Positions 32,629 through 43,910 of a stretch of 64,000 nucleotides of DNA are shown here, one piece after another. A program made the translations under genes and the position numbers. The notes under the pieces were generated by a model. The model saw only the letters and a program-made list of their open reading frames with translations. It was not told the DNA's origin and searched no databases. The stretch is from Orychophragmus violaceus (taxonomy: Eukaryota; Streptophyta; Magnoliopsida; Brassicales; Brassicaceae), in assembly GCA_030180135.1 (NCBI GenBank), contig CM058239.1, positions 77,259,823 to 77,323,822 on the forward strand, read 5' to 3'. Numbering within the stretch: position 1 is the first letter of the stretch; each line of letters starts with the position of its first letter.

Positions 32629-34624
32629 ATGAACCTACGCAGCCGAGGACCTACGAACCTAGTTGCACGAGTAGAAGACATCAAAGCACATGAAAGGAGG
32701 TTAGCAAAGGAAAGAAGAGCATTAGAGAGGGCTGTACACTTGGAAAGACTTGGGTTGGAACCAGTTGTAGAGGTTCAACAAGACTTTGTGGGTATTGAGC
32801 AGCAAGTTATGGATCAACAGGGCCAACAGGGCCACCAAGAGCAGCAGCATCTTCAGGGCGAGGATGCTAGAGATGGACAGGGTCATAGGATCCCGGTTCA
32901 CCCCGAGAGGCCATCTAGAGCTATTGGAGATGGGGATGCCCTGGATACAAATGCGAACCGACAGGGAATCATTCCTCCTCCGGTTAACAACAACAATTTC
33001 GAAATCCGGCTATTCTTATCACTATGGTGCAGAACAACCAGTTCCACGGGCTGTCTTCTGAGGATCCTCTGCAGCATTTAGACACCTTCGATAAGATTTG
33101 TGCCACTACTCGCCTTAATGGTGTCAGAGACGACGGTTTGAAAATGCGTCTCTTCTTTTTCTCATTGGCGGATAGAGCTAAGGAGTGGGAAAGTAACATC
33201 CCTCCGGGATCTATTACTACTTGGGGTGATCTTAGGATAGCATTCCTAAAGAAGTTCTTCTCCGCTACTCGAACAGCACGCTTACGCAATGAGTTGTCCG
33301 GTTTTGTGCAACGCAACAATGAGAGTTTTGCTGAAGCTTGAGAGCGGTTTAAGAGGCTTGAAAACCAGTGTCATCACCATGGGTTCACTAAGGAAACTCT
33401 TCTTAGTAACCTTTATAGAGGTGTGCTCCCTAAGATGAGAGCTATGCTTGACTCATCCAGTAATGGTCACTTTCTTGGAAAAGGAGTTGATGAAGCTATG
33501 AAACTCATTGAAAACCTAGCTATTAGTGATGGCAACTATAATGAAGACTACGACATAACGAATAGAGGATCATCATCCGTTGAAGAGAAATATGAGAAAG
33601 AGATACAATCCTTACATGAGAAGATGGATAAAATGATCAGCTATAACCAGAAGCAAGTCAACTTTGAGGGCAACAATGATGATACACCTTTCCTCTATAG
33701 TCTAGAGGATGAAATGACACAAGAGGAGATGAACTTCATTGCGGGGAAAGGTGGTTTCGCCAAGGGCTTCAATCCCAGCTATAGGAACCATCCTAATTTT
33801 CCAATAGAAACCCAAATGTGGCAAATCCTCAAGATCAAGTTTACCCTCAAGCTCAATCTCAAGGACAAGGGCAACCTCAAGCTACTCAACAACAAGGCTT
33901 CAATCAAGCTACTCAGCAAAAGCGATATGTTCCTTTCAACACTCAACAAGGGTTTGTATCTAAACCTCAATTTCAGGGACAACAAGTCTATTTTCCTAAG
34001 CAACAATACCCTCCACCCGGTTTTGGACAACAACAGCCACAAGCCTCTTCTTCTTCAAGTTTGGATAATGATCTCGAAGGAATGGTGCAGCAACTACTTC
34101 AGGGACAAGCTTCAGGAGCTATGGAAGTTAGGGATTTGAAGAGTGAGTTGCAGAATTTGACATCAAGGGTAACCAACATGGAGAATAAGAAAGCTTCAAG
34201 CTCTAGACCGCATGGCACTTTACCCGGAAAATCTGAGCAAAACTCCAAGGAGTATATCAATGCTATAACATTGAGAAGTGGTAAAGAGTTACAGCCAAGG
34301 CAACTTCCCTCACCCATTGTGTCTTCTACTCTCAATGAGGACATTGAGAAACAAGGTAGGGAGGTGACTTTGGAAAATTATGTTTTCTCCAAAGAGGATG
34401 AAAGTGAAGTTGCAATGAGAAAGGGCAAAGCTATAGCTGATGAGAGGGTTGAGGATGCACCTAAGAAGAAGGATAGTGAGTTTGTTCTACCACCCTATGA
34501 ACCCAAGCTCCCATTTCCGGGTAGATTCAAGAAGCAACTCTTGGAAAAGTATAAAGCTCTCTTCGAAAAGGAAATGAACAAAGCTCTCTTTGAGAGTTAT
34601 CTTGGGAATAAAAAGGATCAATGA
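32629..34624 (+). pseudogene. Athila-like gag, copy 1, frameshifted
   Basis: Starts MNLRSRGPTNLVARVEDI with a charged coiled-coil-like N-terminus (AHERRLAKERRALERAV) and a Gln-rich linker. The gag domain has EDPLQHLDTFDKIC, LFFFSLADRAKEWE, PPGSITTWGDLR and NLYRGVLPKMR. A Gln/Pro-rich segment (from about 33818) and an acidic/lysine C-terminus ending at TGA 34624 follow. Breaks: one base lost near 33006 relative to copy 2, a TGA at 33339-33341 where Trp is expected (EAWERF), and a frame change near 33810. The last two are shared with copy 2, so they predate the array. Confidence 0.88.
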
Positions 34625-35403
34625 AAAAGAGTTGAAGAAGGGTTCAAAAAGAGAAAGGAAGTCACTAGGAAGTCACATAAGAAGAGAGCAATGTGCAAAT
34701 GAAAAGAGAAATAAGTAAGTCCCCTAGGATTGAATCAGAAAGAAAAGAACGAAAGATCAAGTAAATGGGGGGATAAGGTGTGAAAAAGAATGCTCAAGAG
34801 TGAAAAAGAAAAGAAAATCAGTTAAGTTTTTCCTAGTTGAAACAATGAAATGAGAGGAAAAGCTAATTGGGTGAGTGTTATGTTGAAAGGATTGATCATG
34901 GGTTGGAAATGGTGAGTGTTTGTCTTTGATTATGGGATTGTATAGAGAAATCTTCTAGGGAATGGGTAGAACAATGAGATTTGATCTTTGTATGCGCAAA
35001 TTGTTCCCTTTCTTAGATAGATTTTGTGCGATGCCAATTGCTCCTATTCTTGAGAGTTAACCACCTTCAAAGACACTACTAAGCCACCTCAAATAGCCTC
35101 TCTTGAACCTTGCCGAATGGGATTTATTGATTGCCCCTTTGTGAGATCGCGCTTAACCTATAATGAATGTAAGGAATTGAGTTGATGATTGCTTGTGTTC
35201 TATAGGATCTCGGGAGTTAGAGTAGGGATTGAGGGGAACGGTAATGTGGAAGTACATGGATAGACAATGTGATTAGAGAAGCTTGTAACTTCTTTGAAAG
35301 ACCTTGTGTCTTGTTGTGAGTTTTGTGGTTTTGATTCCCCACCTTCAAACCTTTCTCTCCAACTTGCTTTGATTGCTTGATGCTTGCTTGTGGACATTCA
35401 AGG
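34625..35403 (+). other. Non-coding 3' internal region, copy 1
   Basis: A purine-rich start (many GAAAAAGA words), then unremarkable sequence where pol would lie in a full element. No RT or integrase motif in any frame. Confidence 0.75.
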
Positions 35404-35420
35404 TTTAAGTTTGGGGGAAT
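35404..35420 (+). other. Polypurine tract, copy 1
   Basis: TTTAAGTTTGGGGGAAT directly before LTR 2. The same sequence precedes LTR 3 at 39701-39717. Confidence 0.8.
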
Positions 35421-36819
35421 TGATGTTAATGCATTTTCATGCATTTTAACTTATGATATGTTCTTGTTTTAGCTTCATTTTGCACTCATTCATGTCTTCT
35501 TGTTGATCTTTGTTGCATTTAGAGTCTAGGAGAACCTAGGATTAGGATTTAGCATTTTAGGATCTCTTTGGAGTATTTCTTGGTCTTTATAGGTGTTTGG
35601 AAGTTTGTATGATGGAGCATTGAAGGTTTTGGAGCTTGAGGGATTGAAAAAAGAAAGGAGAGAAAAGTGGACAAATTCATAGGGGAAAATACTGACCCGG
35701 TATATTGACCAAACCGGGTCAGTATCAACGTTTTCGCATAAATAAACATTTTTGGACATGGAGGTATATTGACCCGGAATACCGACCAGACGGGGTTAAT
35801 ATGTGCATACCAAGTCACCATACCGACCAAAACCGGCCGGTATTGTCCCTATCGAAGCCAAATGATCCGATTTGAATCGGGTCAATACCCGGTTTGTCCC
35901 GGGTTGACCCGGTTCGAGTTACTGTTCATTTATAAGCTAAAAAACCCTCATTTTGACATTCATAAGCTTGTTTTGTTTCAAAAAATATTTTGTAAGACAA
36001 GTTTGAATCTTTTCTTAATCTAAGAGTTGTTTTGCTTTGATCTTTCATCTTCTTTTTTTAATCTTTGCTAATCTTCATGTTTAACACTATGTTAATGGGT
36101 TTTGTTGAACATAGAATGACTAGTGAGTAGTTACCTATAAGGTTTATGGGTTAGGTAGGATTAGGGTGATTTGGGATGATTAATGGATATTTAGGGTTTA
36201 TCTATCTTAAATCTCTTCTATTTCAGTGTTCTTAATGCCTAATTAGCCTTGATCATGTTGATTAGGATGATTTGGATTTCTTGCCCACAATGTGTTCGAT
36301 GAAATGCATGTTTTAGCTTTGATAGGATTTTCACATTCTAACTCATGAGAATGAATGTTTAGAGTGATTATTAGCTAATTGGAACTTGTTTTGCATGCTT
36401 GCCTAATCTTGATTCACAAATGAGAGTTTGTTCTTGGGTTTTGATTAGGGAAAGGGATTAGTGTCAAGACATTGAATTAATCTATTTATTGAGTTCCTAG
36501 CTAGGAGATTAGCTTCTTAGAAGTTTGTATTAAGCATCCTAGATTGTCCCAAGTCATCCAATCCATTCACCTCAACTCATGGACCTTGCTTTCTTATATT
36601 GATTCTTAGTTTATTAAATCTTGTTTGTTTGTTAGTTGCTTGATTGAATTGTCTTTTGTTAGGATTGTTAGAAACTGAATTTGATTAAGTGACTTGTCTC
36701 TAGAGGTTTGGTGTATTCATTTTGGTCTAATCCAATCCCAAAAATGGATTGATCCCTCATTGCTATGCGATAAGCATGGGGAATTGATACCTCCAAAAGA
36801 TTGCAAAATCTAGTTATCA
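35421..36819 (+). repeat. Athila-like LTR 2 (shared by both units)
   Basis: About 1399 bp. Its first ~890 bp share more variants with LTR 3 than with LTR 1 (for example GGGGTTAATATG versus GGGGTCAATATG). It serves as 3' LTR of unit 1 and 5' LTR of unit 2. Confidence 0.9.
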
Positions 36820-36822
36820 ATT

Positions 36823-36835
36823 TGGCGCCGTTGCT
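36823..36835 (+). other. Primer-binding site, tRNA-Asp type (copy 2)
   Basis: TGGCGCCGTTGCT, last base changed relative to copy 1. Confidence 0.85.
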
Positions 36836-36935
36836 ATTTTGGGATTAAGGATTGATCAATTAGATTTCTATTCCTCTTTAGTTCAAGTCTTTTGTTACTA
36901 AACTTGCTTCTTCCTTTTGCTTTGATGATAGGTGC

Positions 36936-38932
36936 ATGAACCTACGCAGCCGAGGACCTACGAACCTAGTTGCACGAGTAGAAGACATCAAAGCACACGA
37001 AAGGAGGTTAGCAAAGGAAAGAAGAGCATTAGAGAGGGCTGTACACTTGGAAAGACTTGGGTTGGAACCAGTTGTAGAGGTTCAACAAGACTTTGTGGGT
37101 ATTGAGCAGCAAGTTATGGATCAACAGGGCCAACAGGGCCACCAAGAGCAGCAGCATCTTCAGGGCGAGGATGCTAGAGATGGACAGGGTCATAGGATCC
37201 CGGTTCACCCCGAGAGGCCAGCTAGAGCTATTGGAGATGGGGATGCCCTGGATATAAATGCGAACCGACAGGGAATCATTCCTCCTCCGGTTAACAACAA
37301 CAATTTCGAAATCCAGGCTATTCTTATCACTATGGTGCAGAACAACCAGTTCCACGGGCTTTCTTCTTAGGATCCTCTGCAGCATTTAGACACCTTCGAT
37401 AAGATTTGTGCCACTACTCGCCTTAATGGTGTCAGAGACGACGGTTTGAAAATGGGTCTCTTCTTTTTCTCATTGGCGGATAGAGCTAAGGATTGGGAAA
37501 GTAACATCCCTCCGGGATCTATTACTACTTGGGGTGAGCTTAAGATAGCATTCCTAAAGAAGTTCTTCTCCGCTACTCGGACAGCACGCTTACGCAATGA
37601 GTTGTCCGGTTTTGTGCAACGCAACAATGAGAGTTTTGCTGAAGCTTGAGAGCAGTTTAAGAGGCTTACAAACCAGTGTCATCACCATGGGGTCACTAAG
37701 GAAACTCTTCTTAGCAACCTTTATAGAGGTGTGCTCCCTAAGATGAGAGCTATGCTTGACTCATCCAGTAATGGTCACTTTCTTGGAAAAGGAGTTGATG
37801 AAGCTATGAAACTCATTGAAAACCTAGCTATTAGTGATGGAAACTATAATGAAGACTACAACAGAACGAATAGAGGATCATCATCCATTGAAGAGAAATA
37901 TGAGAAAGAGATACAATCCTTACATGGGAAGATGGATAAAATGATCAGCTCTAACCAGAAGCAAGTCAACTTTGAGGGCAGCAATGATGATACACCTTTC
38001 CTCTATAGTCTAGAGGATGAAATGACACAAGAGGAGATGAACTTCATTGCGGGGCAAGGTGGTTTCAACAAGGGCTTCAATCCCAGCTATAGGAACCATC
38101 CTAATTTTCCAATAGAAACCCAAATGTGGCAAATCCTCAAGATCAAGTTTACCCTCAAGCTCAATCTCAAGGACAAGGGCAACCTCAAGCTACTCAACAA
38201 CAAGGCTTCAATCAAGCTACTCAGCAAAAGCAATATGTTCCTTTCAACACTCAACAAGGGTTTGTATCTAAACCTCAATTTCAGGGACAACAAGGCTATT
38301 TTCCTAAGCAACAATACCCTCCACCCGGTTTTGGACAACAACAGCCACAAGCCTCTTCTTCTTCAAGTTTGGATAATGATCTCAAAGGAATGGTGCAGCA
38401 ACTACTTCAGGGACAAGCTTCAGGAGCTATGGAAGTTAGGGATTTGAAGAGTGAGTTGCAGAATTTGACATCAAGGGTAACCAACATGGAGAATAAGAAA
38501 GCTTCAAGCTCTAGACCGCATGGCACTTTACCCGGAAAATCTGAGCAAAACTCCAAGGAGTATATCAATGCTATAACATTGAGAAGTGGTAAAGAGTTAC
38601 AGCCAAGGCAACTTCCCTCACCCATTGTGTCTTCTACTCTCAATGAGGACATTGAGAAACAAGGTAGGGAGGTGACTTTGGAAAATTATGTTTTCTCCAA
38701 AGAGGATGAAAGTGAAGTTGCAATGAGAAAGGGCAAAGCTATAGCTGATGAGAGGGTTGAGGATGCACCTAAGAAGAAGGATAGTGAGTTTGTTCTACCA
38801 CCCTATGAACCCAAGCTCCCATTTCCGGGTAGATTCAAGAAGCAACTCTTGGAAAAGTATAAAGCTCTCTTCGAAAAGGAAATGAACAAAGCTCTCTTTG
38901 AGAGTTATCTTGGGAATAAAAAGGATCAATGA
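36936..38932 (+). pseudogene. Athila-like gag, copy 2
   Basis: About 98% identical by eye to copy 1. It keeps the base that copy 1 lost near 33006, so the N-terminus joins the gag domain in frame, but it has a TAG at 37368-37370 after FHGLSS. It shares the TGA at 37647-37649 and the frame change near 38118. Ends at the same C-terminus (38932). Non-functional. Confidence 0.88.
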
Positions 38933-39700
38933 AAAAGAGTTGAAGAAGGGTTCAAAAAGAGAAAGGAAGTCACATAAGAAGAGAGCAATGTGCAAATGGA
39001 AAGAGAAATAAGTAAGTCCCCTAGGATTGAATCAGAAAGAAAAGAACGAAAGATCAAGTAAATGGGGGGATAAGGTGTGAAAAAGAATGCTCAAGAGTGA
39101 AAAAGAAAAGAAAATCAGTTAAGTTTTTCCTAGTTGACACAATGAAATGAGAGGAAAAGCTAATTGGGTGAGTGTTATGTTGAAAGGATTGATCATGGGT
39201 TGGAAATGGTGAGTGTTTGTCTTTGATTATGGGATTGTATAGAGAAATCTTCTAGGGAATGGGTAGAACAATGAGATTTGATCTTTGTATGCGCAAATTG
39301 TTCCCTTTCGTAGATAGATTTTGTGCGATGCCAATTGCTCCTATTCTTGAGAGTTAACCACCTTCAAAGACACTACTAAGCCACCTCAAATAGCCTCTCT
39401 TGAACCTTGCCGAATGGGATTGATTGATTGCCCCTTTGTGAGATCGCGCTTAACCTATAATGAATGTAAGGAATTGAGTTGATGATTGCTTGTGTTCTAT
39501 AGGATCTCGGGAGTTAGAGTAGGGATTGAGGGGAACGGTAATGTGGAAGTACATGGATAGACAATGTGATTAGAGAAGCTTGTAACTTCTTTGAAAGACC
39601 TTGTGTCTTGTTGTGAGTTTTGTGGTTTTGATTCCCCACCTTCAAACCTTTCTCTCCAACTTGCTTTGATTGCTTGATGCTTGCTTGTGGACATTCAAGG
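38933..39700 (+). other. Non-coding 3' internal region, copy 2
   Basis: Collinear with 34625-35403, minus a ~12-bp repeat unit (AAGTCACTAGG) near 38968. No pol motifs. Confidence 0.75.
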
Positions 39701-39717
39701 TTTAAGTTTGGGGGAAT
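39701..39717 (+). other. Polypurine tract, copy 2
   Basis: TTTAAGTTTGGGGGAAT directly before LTR 3. Confidence 0.8.
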
Positions 39718-40612
39718 TGATGTTAATGCATTTTCATGCATTTTAACTTATGATATGTTCTTGTTTTAGCTTCATTTTGCACTCATTCATGTCTTCTTGT
39801 TGATCTTTGTTGCATTTAGAGTCTAGGAGAACCTAGGATTAGGATTTAGCATTTTAGGATCTCTTTGGAGTATTTCTTGGTCTTTATAGGTGTTTGGAAG
39901 TTTGTATGATGGAGCATTGAAGGTTTTGGAGCTTGAGGGATTGAAAAAAGAAAGGAGAGAAAAGTGGACAAATTCACAGGGGAAAATACTGACCCGGTAT
40001 ACTGACCAAACCGGGTTAGTATCAACGTTTTCGCATAAATAAACATTTTTGGACATGGAGGTATATTGACCCGGAATACCGACCAGACGGGGTTAATATG
40101 TGCATACCAAGTCACCATACTGACCAAAACCGGCCGGTATTGTCCCTATCGAAGCCAAATGATCCGATTTGAATCGGGTCAATACCCGGTTTGTCCCGGG
40201 TTGACCCGGTTCGAGTTACTGTTCATTTATAAGCTAAAAACCTTCATTTTGACATTCATAAGCTTGTTTTGTTTCAAAAAATATTTTGTAAGACAAGTTT
40301 GAATCTTTTCTTAATATAAGAGTTGTTTTGCTTTGATCTTTCATCTTCTTTTTTTAATCTTTGCTAATATTCATGTTTAACACTATGTTAATGGGTTTTG
40401 TTGAACATAGAATGACTAGTGAGTAGTTTCCTATAAGGTTTATGGGTTAGGTAGGATTAGGGTGATTTGGGATGATTAATGGATATTTAGGGTTTATCTA
40501 TCTTAAATCTCTTCTATCTCAGTGTTCTTAATGCCTAATTAGCCTTGATCATGTTGATTAGGATGATTTGGATTTCTTGCCCACAATGTGTTCGATGAAA
40601 TGCATGTTTTAG
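39718..40612 (+). repeat. Athila-like LTR 3, truncated
   Basis: Matches the first ~895 bp of LTR 2 up to GCATGTTTTAG, then breaks into unrelated AT-rich sequence. The right third and the 3' target duplication are missing. Confidence 0.9.
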
Positions 40613-41124
40613 TTGGAAAATAGAAGTTGTTATTTCCAAGTAAATTAAAATTCATTTTTACAATAAAGTAAAAAACTAATAAAGATAAATTTTATGAGTT
40701 TTTATAAAAATTGCAAGTCTAAAAAAACATTCCAAACATAAAATAAAAATACATAAAAATTATTTATATTTGGATTAATAATATATACTAACCACCATAT
40801 TACACATACACTTTATATATTATACTAACTACTGAATAAAGAAAAAATGCTTAAATATTTAACAAACAACAAATATAAATCTACATGATCAAAAAATTTG
40901 TCCGTCCTTAGCGTGGATCATTATCATTTACAAAAAGAATAAAAAAAAATAAAATATATAAAACATATACATATGTTCAACATATCTCAAACATCTAAAT
41001 TCAGTGATATTAATAATATATTATAAAAACATATTATATTTACAAATTTATTATTTATACATAAAAAAATTTCAATAAACATCAAAACAAAATTATACCC
41101 ACCGATCGGCCGGTCAAAATCTAG
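40613..41124 (+). mobile_element. Helitron 3'-end fragment
   Basis: AT-rich sequence ending with a GC-rich hairpin (CCGATCGGCCGG within 41100-41114), nine bases later CTAG at 41121-41124, then T. This is the classic Helitron 3' terminus: subterminal hairpin, CTRR end, insertion before T. No TC-type 5' end was found, so the fragment begins at or after the broken LTR 3. No gene. Confidence 0.65.
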
Positions 41125-41304
41125 TGAGTTAGTAGCACAACATGTGTTTTATAATAAAAATGTGGTTAATATCTAAACGTGTAAATGACTATAGAATATA
41201 CGGTGTAATGGCCCAAAGCTTATGTTTTTGGGCATGTTATTAATTTTTCTTTCACAAAGTCCAAAAGCCCATTCTGTTAACCCTAGGTCTCCATCTAATT
41301 TTTT

Positions 41305-41312
41305 TATAAATA
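41305..41312 (+). promoter_or_regulatory. TATA box of solo LTR
   Basis: TATAAATA about 100 bp inside the LTR, followed about 30 bp on by GAAGAAGC-rich leader sequence. Confidence 0.6.
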
Positions 41313-42352
41313 GAGATAGCCACCTAGAGAAGAAGCAAGAATAAAATCTCCAGGAAACTCTGCCCGATTCTGGACAACCCAGCCGTCGCCGGATTCCGGT
41401 GAGCCACATTTGTCACCTCCATCCTCCGATCTCCTCTCTTCGTGTCTTCTCTTCGTTCTTCGTAGGGGTTAAGTTAATCTTTAGCTATTCTTAGATTCTC
41501 ATTTTATTTATGCTCCTATCGCTTTTAGTTTGCCTTGTGGTGATTGGTCCGAGATCTAATCTCGTTTCTTCGATCTTTCACTTTTCCGAATGCAAATCTA
41601 GGATCGAAGCAATTCTGGCCGTCATATTGATTCGCGTTTTCCTGATGATCCATAAGGATCCACGGAACTCACAATATGTCATTGGAAATCGCTCGGTCTC
41701 GGCTTTCCCTAAAAGGTAAGAATCGCCCAATTCCGACATACCATTTATAAGTTATGATATGTTTTGTAAAACGTGTATGTTCATAACGAGTCTGTGAATT
41801 GTGTAGATATGTATGTGTTTTGAGTTGGGCACACGGATTCCGCTTGACCTGAATCCTTGGAGGGACTTATTAGACTTATAGATATAGCTCTTAGTTTCAG
41901 TAAAATTTATCTAGAGCTTCAGATCATGGAGATCCGTGTTTCTCTTCCGCGATCTCGATCGCACTCCGTTCGTATTCATCTGCGGTTCATCGTCGTCGTC
42001 AGCCAAGGCAAAGGTAAGGACTGGTTTTGGACTTTCTCTCTGTCATTCATCCTTCTTCGGGGCGTTAGTCCTTTGTTAATTTTTGCCTCCTATGTGTAGC
42101 TATATGATTATGCATAGTTGAGTGTGATGTGTAAACACATGTATGACGTCTATCTATTATAGATATATGTGTATATAGTTATTGTTGTTGATTTGTGTTT
42201 ATGTGATAGACAAACCTAGATATAGATGATTTCTAAACTGAATACGGTTTTTGTATATGAATAATGATTGCGGGGCGTGCTATTGTGTGCGGAAATTATA
42301 TGGAATATCGACTATGAAATATGAATATGGAACGTGGGAATTGGGATAAAGA

Positions 42353-42424
42353 ACTAAGAGATATGATAGTAGAATACGAGGTATGAGGACTAAGAGATAT
42401 GATAGTAGAATACGAGGTATGACG
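42353..42424. repeat. Two perfect 36-bp tandem units
   Basis: ACTAAGAGATATGATAGTAG... repeated with a 36-bp period (42353 and 42389), identical apart from the last bases. A recent slippage duplication within the LTR. Confidence 0.9.
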
Positions 42425-43049
42425 AATGAGTTAAGAGTTGTCGAGTTGTGATAGTTTGATTGAGAATGCGGAATGGTGGAGTCCGAGTCTGACAGTCCAT
42501 TTGTTTGATTGGCATAGAGGTGGGACCCGTGCCAGGCACCTTAGCCATCTTCGGGGGCTTCGGTGAGCCCGTGTAGACGCTATGGAGAGCGTGACAGGGT
42601 GGTAGTTCCCATGTCTGGTATCACCCCTGGTAGTGCCCGTGTCTGATGCCAATTGTGGTAGAGCCTGTGTCTAGTACCACATAGAAGAATAGTAGAGTCA
42701 TTGTTTGGTACTTAAGTGCCCCTTTGGGGTGATACTTGTTAGCAGATATTAGCTTATAACCTTTTCTTGTTGATTGATGTATGGTCGAGATAAGTTTATA
42801 GGTCCCTAGTTATTGCACTCACTGGGTAATTGTTGTTAATCAATCACTCAGTCTTTTTTCTTTCCCTTTTTCTTCTGTCGCAAGACTAGTAATAGGAGTT
42901 CAATTGCTGGTTATAATGGTTGTTTTGAACATAAGGCAGCGTGCAAAGACTTTTGGGATCATATGAGGACATGTTGATTAGCTTTCGAGTGTATACGGTT
43001 GTTCTAACGTTGTCGTTTCCGGTTCTCTGAAATCGAACGTTGCATACGT

Positions 43050-43435
43050 TATTTCACAATCTAATTGTTTATTAACTAATATTACATTACAGAAATTTTA
43101 AGAAACATGGTTTTGTTAAAATGAAACATCACACAATTATTTTAAAATTACGAACTACAGTGAAAATTTAAAATTTATTTTCTTCGAAGAGTGTAAGAAA
43201 AAAACAAATCAACACACTAATAGAGCTTGTGTATCTCTTGTTGTTGACACATCAGACTTTTTAAGCATGTGGGACTGCCATATCAATTAATAAAAAAACC
43301 TCACAACCAATCAGATAAAAACCTTTGTCCACGTCTGTATTCAGGTGTCTATGTATTTTTTCCCCTCTCTTTTTGTTCATTTTTTCTAATACATCGTCCA
43401 TATCGCCATTTGCCCTAAAGAAAAATCATCTGCCT
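43050..43435. other. Intergenic sequence upstream of RPL15 relic
   Basis: No gene seen. AT-rich, grading into pyrimidine-rich promoter-like sequence. Confidence 0.5.
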
Positions 43436-43444
43436 AAACCCTAG
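43436..43444 (+). promoter_or_regulatory. Telo-box upstream of RPL15 pseudogene
   Basis: AAACCCTAG in a C/T-rich leader 475 bp upstream of the first recognisable codon. The telo-box is common in promoters and leaders of plant ribosomal-protein genes, which fits the gene behind it. Confidence 0.65.
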
Positions 43445-43910
43445 ATGCAGCCTCCTTCTATGCTGCTTGCATCTTCGCCGGAAAAGCTTCACGATTCCTT
43501 CTCCCACTCGTAGCTAACACCATAATTTGCAATTCCTTCTCTTGTGCGAATACAATATGATTCTCCATATCCCTAGATAAACCGCTTCCCCTACTTCATC
43601 TTTTTGGGCGAGAATCAATTACATATTTGTTGTTACTGTCTATTTTCCATTCAATTACTCTAAAGTATTATCCTTTTTATCAGATATCTGCCGATTTAAT
43701 CGACGTTTTTTTCAGGATCGCCGATTCATCTTCTCAGCCGTAACCATTAATGCATCACCACCTCCTGGTGTTGACAAAATCTTCGCTTGGTCTTCGATCG
43801 TTTGTCTCCCTCTGTAAGAACACCATCAACCCTAATTCCATTTCTTGTCCAAATAATTATATTCTCCATATACCGACATAAATCAAATATGATTTTTAAC
43901 GTTAGATTCA

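Larger units (their letters stand above)
31116..40612 (+). mobile_element. Athila-like gag-only LTR element in tandem (LTR-gag-LTR-gag-LTR)
   Basis: Three collinear LTRs start at 31116, 35421 and 39718, giving periods of about 4305 and 4297 bp. Each internal region has a tRNA-Asp-type primer site (TGGCGCCGTTGCC), a gag pseudogene, about 800 bp of non-coding sequence and a polypurine tract. There is no protease, RT, RNase H or integrase. The third LTR is cut at about 40612. The array is inserted into the gypsy protease region at 31115/31116 (left flank TATAC). This is the structure of a non-autonomous TR-GAG/LARD-type element, head-to-tail dimerised through a shared LTR. Confidence 0.9.
41204..43044. 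repeat. Probable solo LTR of a chromovirus-like element
   Basis: Starts TGTAATGGCCC, ends AACGTTGCA, and is flanked by TACGG (41199-41203) and TACGT (43045-43049), a 4/5-bp target duplication. It contains a TATA box (TATAAATA, 41305-41312) followed by transcript-leader-like sequence and a degenerate GTAGTGCCCGTGTCTG repeat (42600-42680). TCACTGGGTAATTG near 42820 resembles 26890 in the other LTR. No internal region adjoins, hence solo. The right boundary depends on an imperfect duplication. Confidence 0.6.

Noticed and set aside
33779..34042. Minus-strand Leu-rich frames over the Athila-like gag
   Set aside because: Shadow of the Gln-rich gag segment, present in both gag copies for the same reason.
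41510..42099. Short frames in the 41.5-42.1 kb region as a host gene
   Set aside because: They lie in the transcribed part of a probable LTR with a TATA box upstream and have no protein-family motif.
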